Of a DNA stretch of 14,132 nucleotides, positions 13,162 through 14,132 are shown piece after piece. The notes below the pieces were generated by a model. It had not been told where the DNA came from, searched no databases, and worked only from the letters and a program-made list of their open reading frames with translations. The stretch's first letter is position 1. Each line of letters begins with the position of its first letter. The stretch is from Acidobacteriota bacterium (GTDB lineage Bacteria > Acidobacteriota > UBA6911 > RPQK01 > DATIPO01): NCBI GenBank assembly GCA_028277865.1, contig JANQFM010000451.1, positions 1 through 14,132 of the forward strand. Reading direction: 5' to 3'. The position numbers and the translations under genes are program-made.

Positions 13162-13899
13162 CTTGGTCTTCAATATCCGGTGCCCTTCCTGAGCGTACCA
13201 CTCCAATTGGCTCATCATCCCCCGCACAATGCGGACGTCCCGGCGGGTCAGCTCGGGGACGAACAGGTTGCGGATCGATTTCATGAGGTGCTCCTGGTTG
13301 TCGGCTGCGAAGAATCCGATGCGGGTGAGGGCCTTTTCCATGTGCCGGAACATCTGTTCGCGTTGCTGGTCGGTGGCCAGCCTTTGTGGGGATGCCGAGC
13401 CTTCGATCGGGGCCGAAAAGATCTCGTAAGCCAGCACCATGACGCTTTGAGCCACGTTGAGCACAGAATGCTCGAAACTCGTGGGAATGCGTACAAGGTA
13501 TCGGCAGCGTGACAGCGTCCGGTCGTCCAGCCCTCCCCGCTCCGGCCCAAAAAGCAGCGCCACCCGGTGAGCTTGAGCCTGGCGGCGGATCAGGGGTGCG
13601 ATTTGGCGAGGGCTTCTCAGAGGCTGACGCTGCTTTCGGTCGCGGTGGGAGGTTGTCCCCACCACCAGGTGCTCACCGCAAAGAGCCTCGTCCAGGCTGG
13701 TGTAAGTCCGGGCCGCTTCGACAATATCCAGGGCGCCTGCCGCCATCATGCGGCACTCGTCGTTGATCGGCTGGGCAGGGCGGACCAGCTTGAGGCGCCC
13801 CAGCCCCATGTTCTTCATGGCCCGGGCCGCCGAGCCGATATTACCGGCCTGAAGGGTTTCCACCAGCACCACCGAAATATTCTCCAACTCCCTGTTCAT
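13147..13899 (-). CDS. trmJ: tRNA (cytidine/uridine-2'-O-)-methyltransferase TrmJ
   Basis: TrmJ methylates the ribose of nucleotide 32 in the tRNA anticodon loop using SAM. The 250-residue protein has the three SPOUT/SpoU motifs in order: QAGNIGSAARAMKNMG (17-32), ALLFGPERGGLDD (114-126) and IPTSFEHSVLNVAQSVMVLAYE (138-159). The N-terminal SVVLVETLQAGNIG and a C-terminal helical extension (about 175-245) are typical of TrmJ rather than TrmH or RlmB. The last four residues, TGRL, and the stop come from the octamer repeat tract. The ATG at 13899 has GAGGGG very close upstream and a TATCCT further up. Other SpoU-family specificities remain possible but less likely. Confidence 0.88.
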   Translation of the reverse strand: MNRELENISVVLVETLQAGNIGSAARAMKNMGLGRLKLVRPAQPINDECRMMAAGALDIVEAARTYTSLDEALCGEHLVVGTTSHRDRKQRQPLRSPRQIAPLIRRQAQAHRVALLFGPERGGLDDRTLSRCRYLVRIPTSFEHSVLNVAQSVMVLAYEIFSAPIEGSASPQRLATDQQREQMFRHMEKALTRIGFFAADNQEHLMKSIRNLFVPELTRRDVRIVRGMMSQLEWYAQEGHRILKTKTGRL

Positions 13900-13907
13900 C
13901 GCCCCTC

Positions 13908-13913
13908 AGGATA
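13908..13913 (-). promoter_or_regulatory. Possible -10 box of trmJ
   Basis: TATCCT (4 of 6 consensus bases) lies 8 bases before the trmJ ATG, the same position as the TATAAT boxes of two other genes here. A GAGGGG between the box and the ATG could instead act as a ribosome binding site, so this is weak. Confidence 0.25.
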
Positions 13914-13950
13914 GCGCAGACCTCGGGTCGTCGCCTGGACGGGAAGAATC

Positions 13951-14003
13951 ACGCCGAGGCGCGGAGCCTCATCCAATCAACCAGCTATCTATCTATAGGT
14001 AGC
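13951..14003. repeat. Octamer pair and small hairpin upstream of trmJ
   Basis: ACGCCGAG (13951-13958) and GCGCGGAG (13959-13966) are two adjacent 8-base units, and GAGGC/GCCTC within them can pair. At 13984-14003, GCTATCTA and TAGGTAGC form an 8-bp stem (one G-U) around a 4-base loop. No T-run follows, so it does not look like a terminator. No gene is seen from 13900 to the end. Confidence 0.4.
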
Positions 14004-14050
14004 GAGCCACCTCATACCTCCAAAGAGTTTCTGGTCTGGAGATTCGATTG

Positions 14051-14111
14051 GCCCTGGAAGGGCGTTGGATATTAGCCGGTGGTCAGCCGCCTCGGGCGGC
14101 GCAGCCACCGG
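14051..14111. repeat. REP-like double palindrome
   Basis: Two hairpins occur in series: GCCCT-GGA-AGGGC (14051-14063), and a nested stem with outer CCGGTGG (14076-14082) / CCACCGG (14105-14111) and inner GCCGCC-TCG-GGCGGC (14086-14100). The modular layout of one short palindrome, a spacer ATATTAG, then a larger palindrome resembles dispersed extragenic palindromes of other genomes. The element may continue past the window. Confidence 0.55.
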
Positions 14112-14132
14112 AGAGCGCCCCAAGAATCCTCT

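Noticed and set aside
14076..14111. Riboswitch
   Set aside because: Stems are present but no conserved aptamer core such as those of cobalamin, TPP or SAM motifs was recognised, and it points to no adjacent metabolic gene.

Overview
The window is GC-rich bacterial chromosome with short intergenic gaps. It carries a BlaI/M56-peptidase pair, an envelope glycosyltransferase cluster, and intergenic tracts of 7- and 8-base repeats. Together these suggest an Acidobacteriota-like, diderm soil or aquatic bacterium. That placement is an inference from gene content and repeat style, with no marker gene in view. There are 14 protein genes: two are incomplete (one cut by the window edge, one lacking its 5' part). 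I found no rRNA, tRNA or CRISPR array.

Left part (1-2965). On the minus strand are a BlaI-family repressor and a BlaR1-like M56 membrane metallopeptidase, co-transcribed from a good sigma-70-type promoter. Next is a minus-strand single-domain STAS anti-sigma-factor antagonist. Only 36 bp separate it from a divergent phosphate acetyltransferase (pta), and the two possible promoters lie on the same 32 bp of opposite strands.

Middle (3094-7525). On the plus strand, two GT2 glycosyltransferases (the second WaaE-like) and a GT4 glycosyltransferase form a surface-glycan (LPS or lipooligosaccharide) assembly group. A gene-free element of about 160 bp with 20-bp terminal inverted repeats (MITE-like) follows. 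Then comes a gene for an exported protein with a Rossmann-like conserved core, preceded by TATAAT 7 bases before its ATG.

Right part (7612-13899), all minus strand. In the order of transcription: trmJ (tRNA ribose methyltransferase), an iodotyrosine-deiodinase-like nitroreductase, then a tightly overlapping operon of amidase, GerMN-domain protein, rph and rdgB. Last is a 5'-truncated DUF4143-type ATPase remnant next to what may be the decayed end of an insertion sequence. The amidase/GerMN/rph/rdgB order resembles the gerM-rph-ysnA neighbourhood of Bacillus.

The most unusual feature is a set of intergenic tracts built on strict 7- or 8-base periods, of several unrelated sequences, often arranged as inverted pairs that could fold. 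At least three start at or inside the stop codon of a gene, and they extend the reading frames of rdgB and trmJ. The last 230 bases hold only small palindromes, including a REP-like double hairpin.
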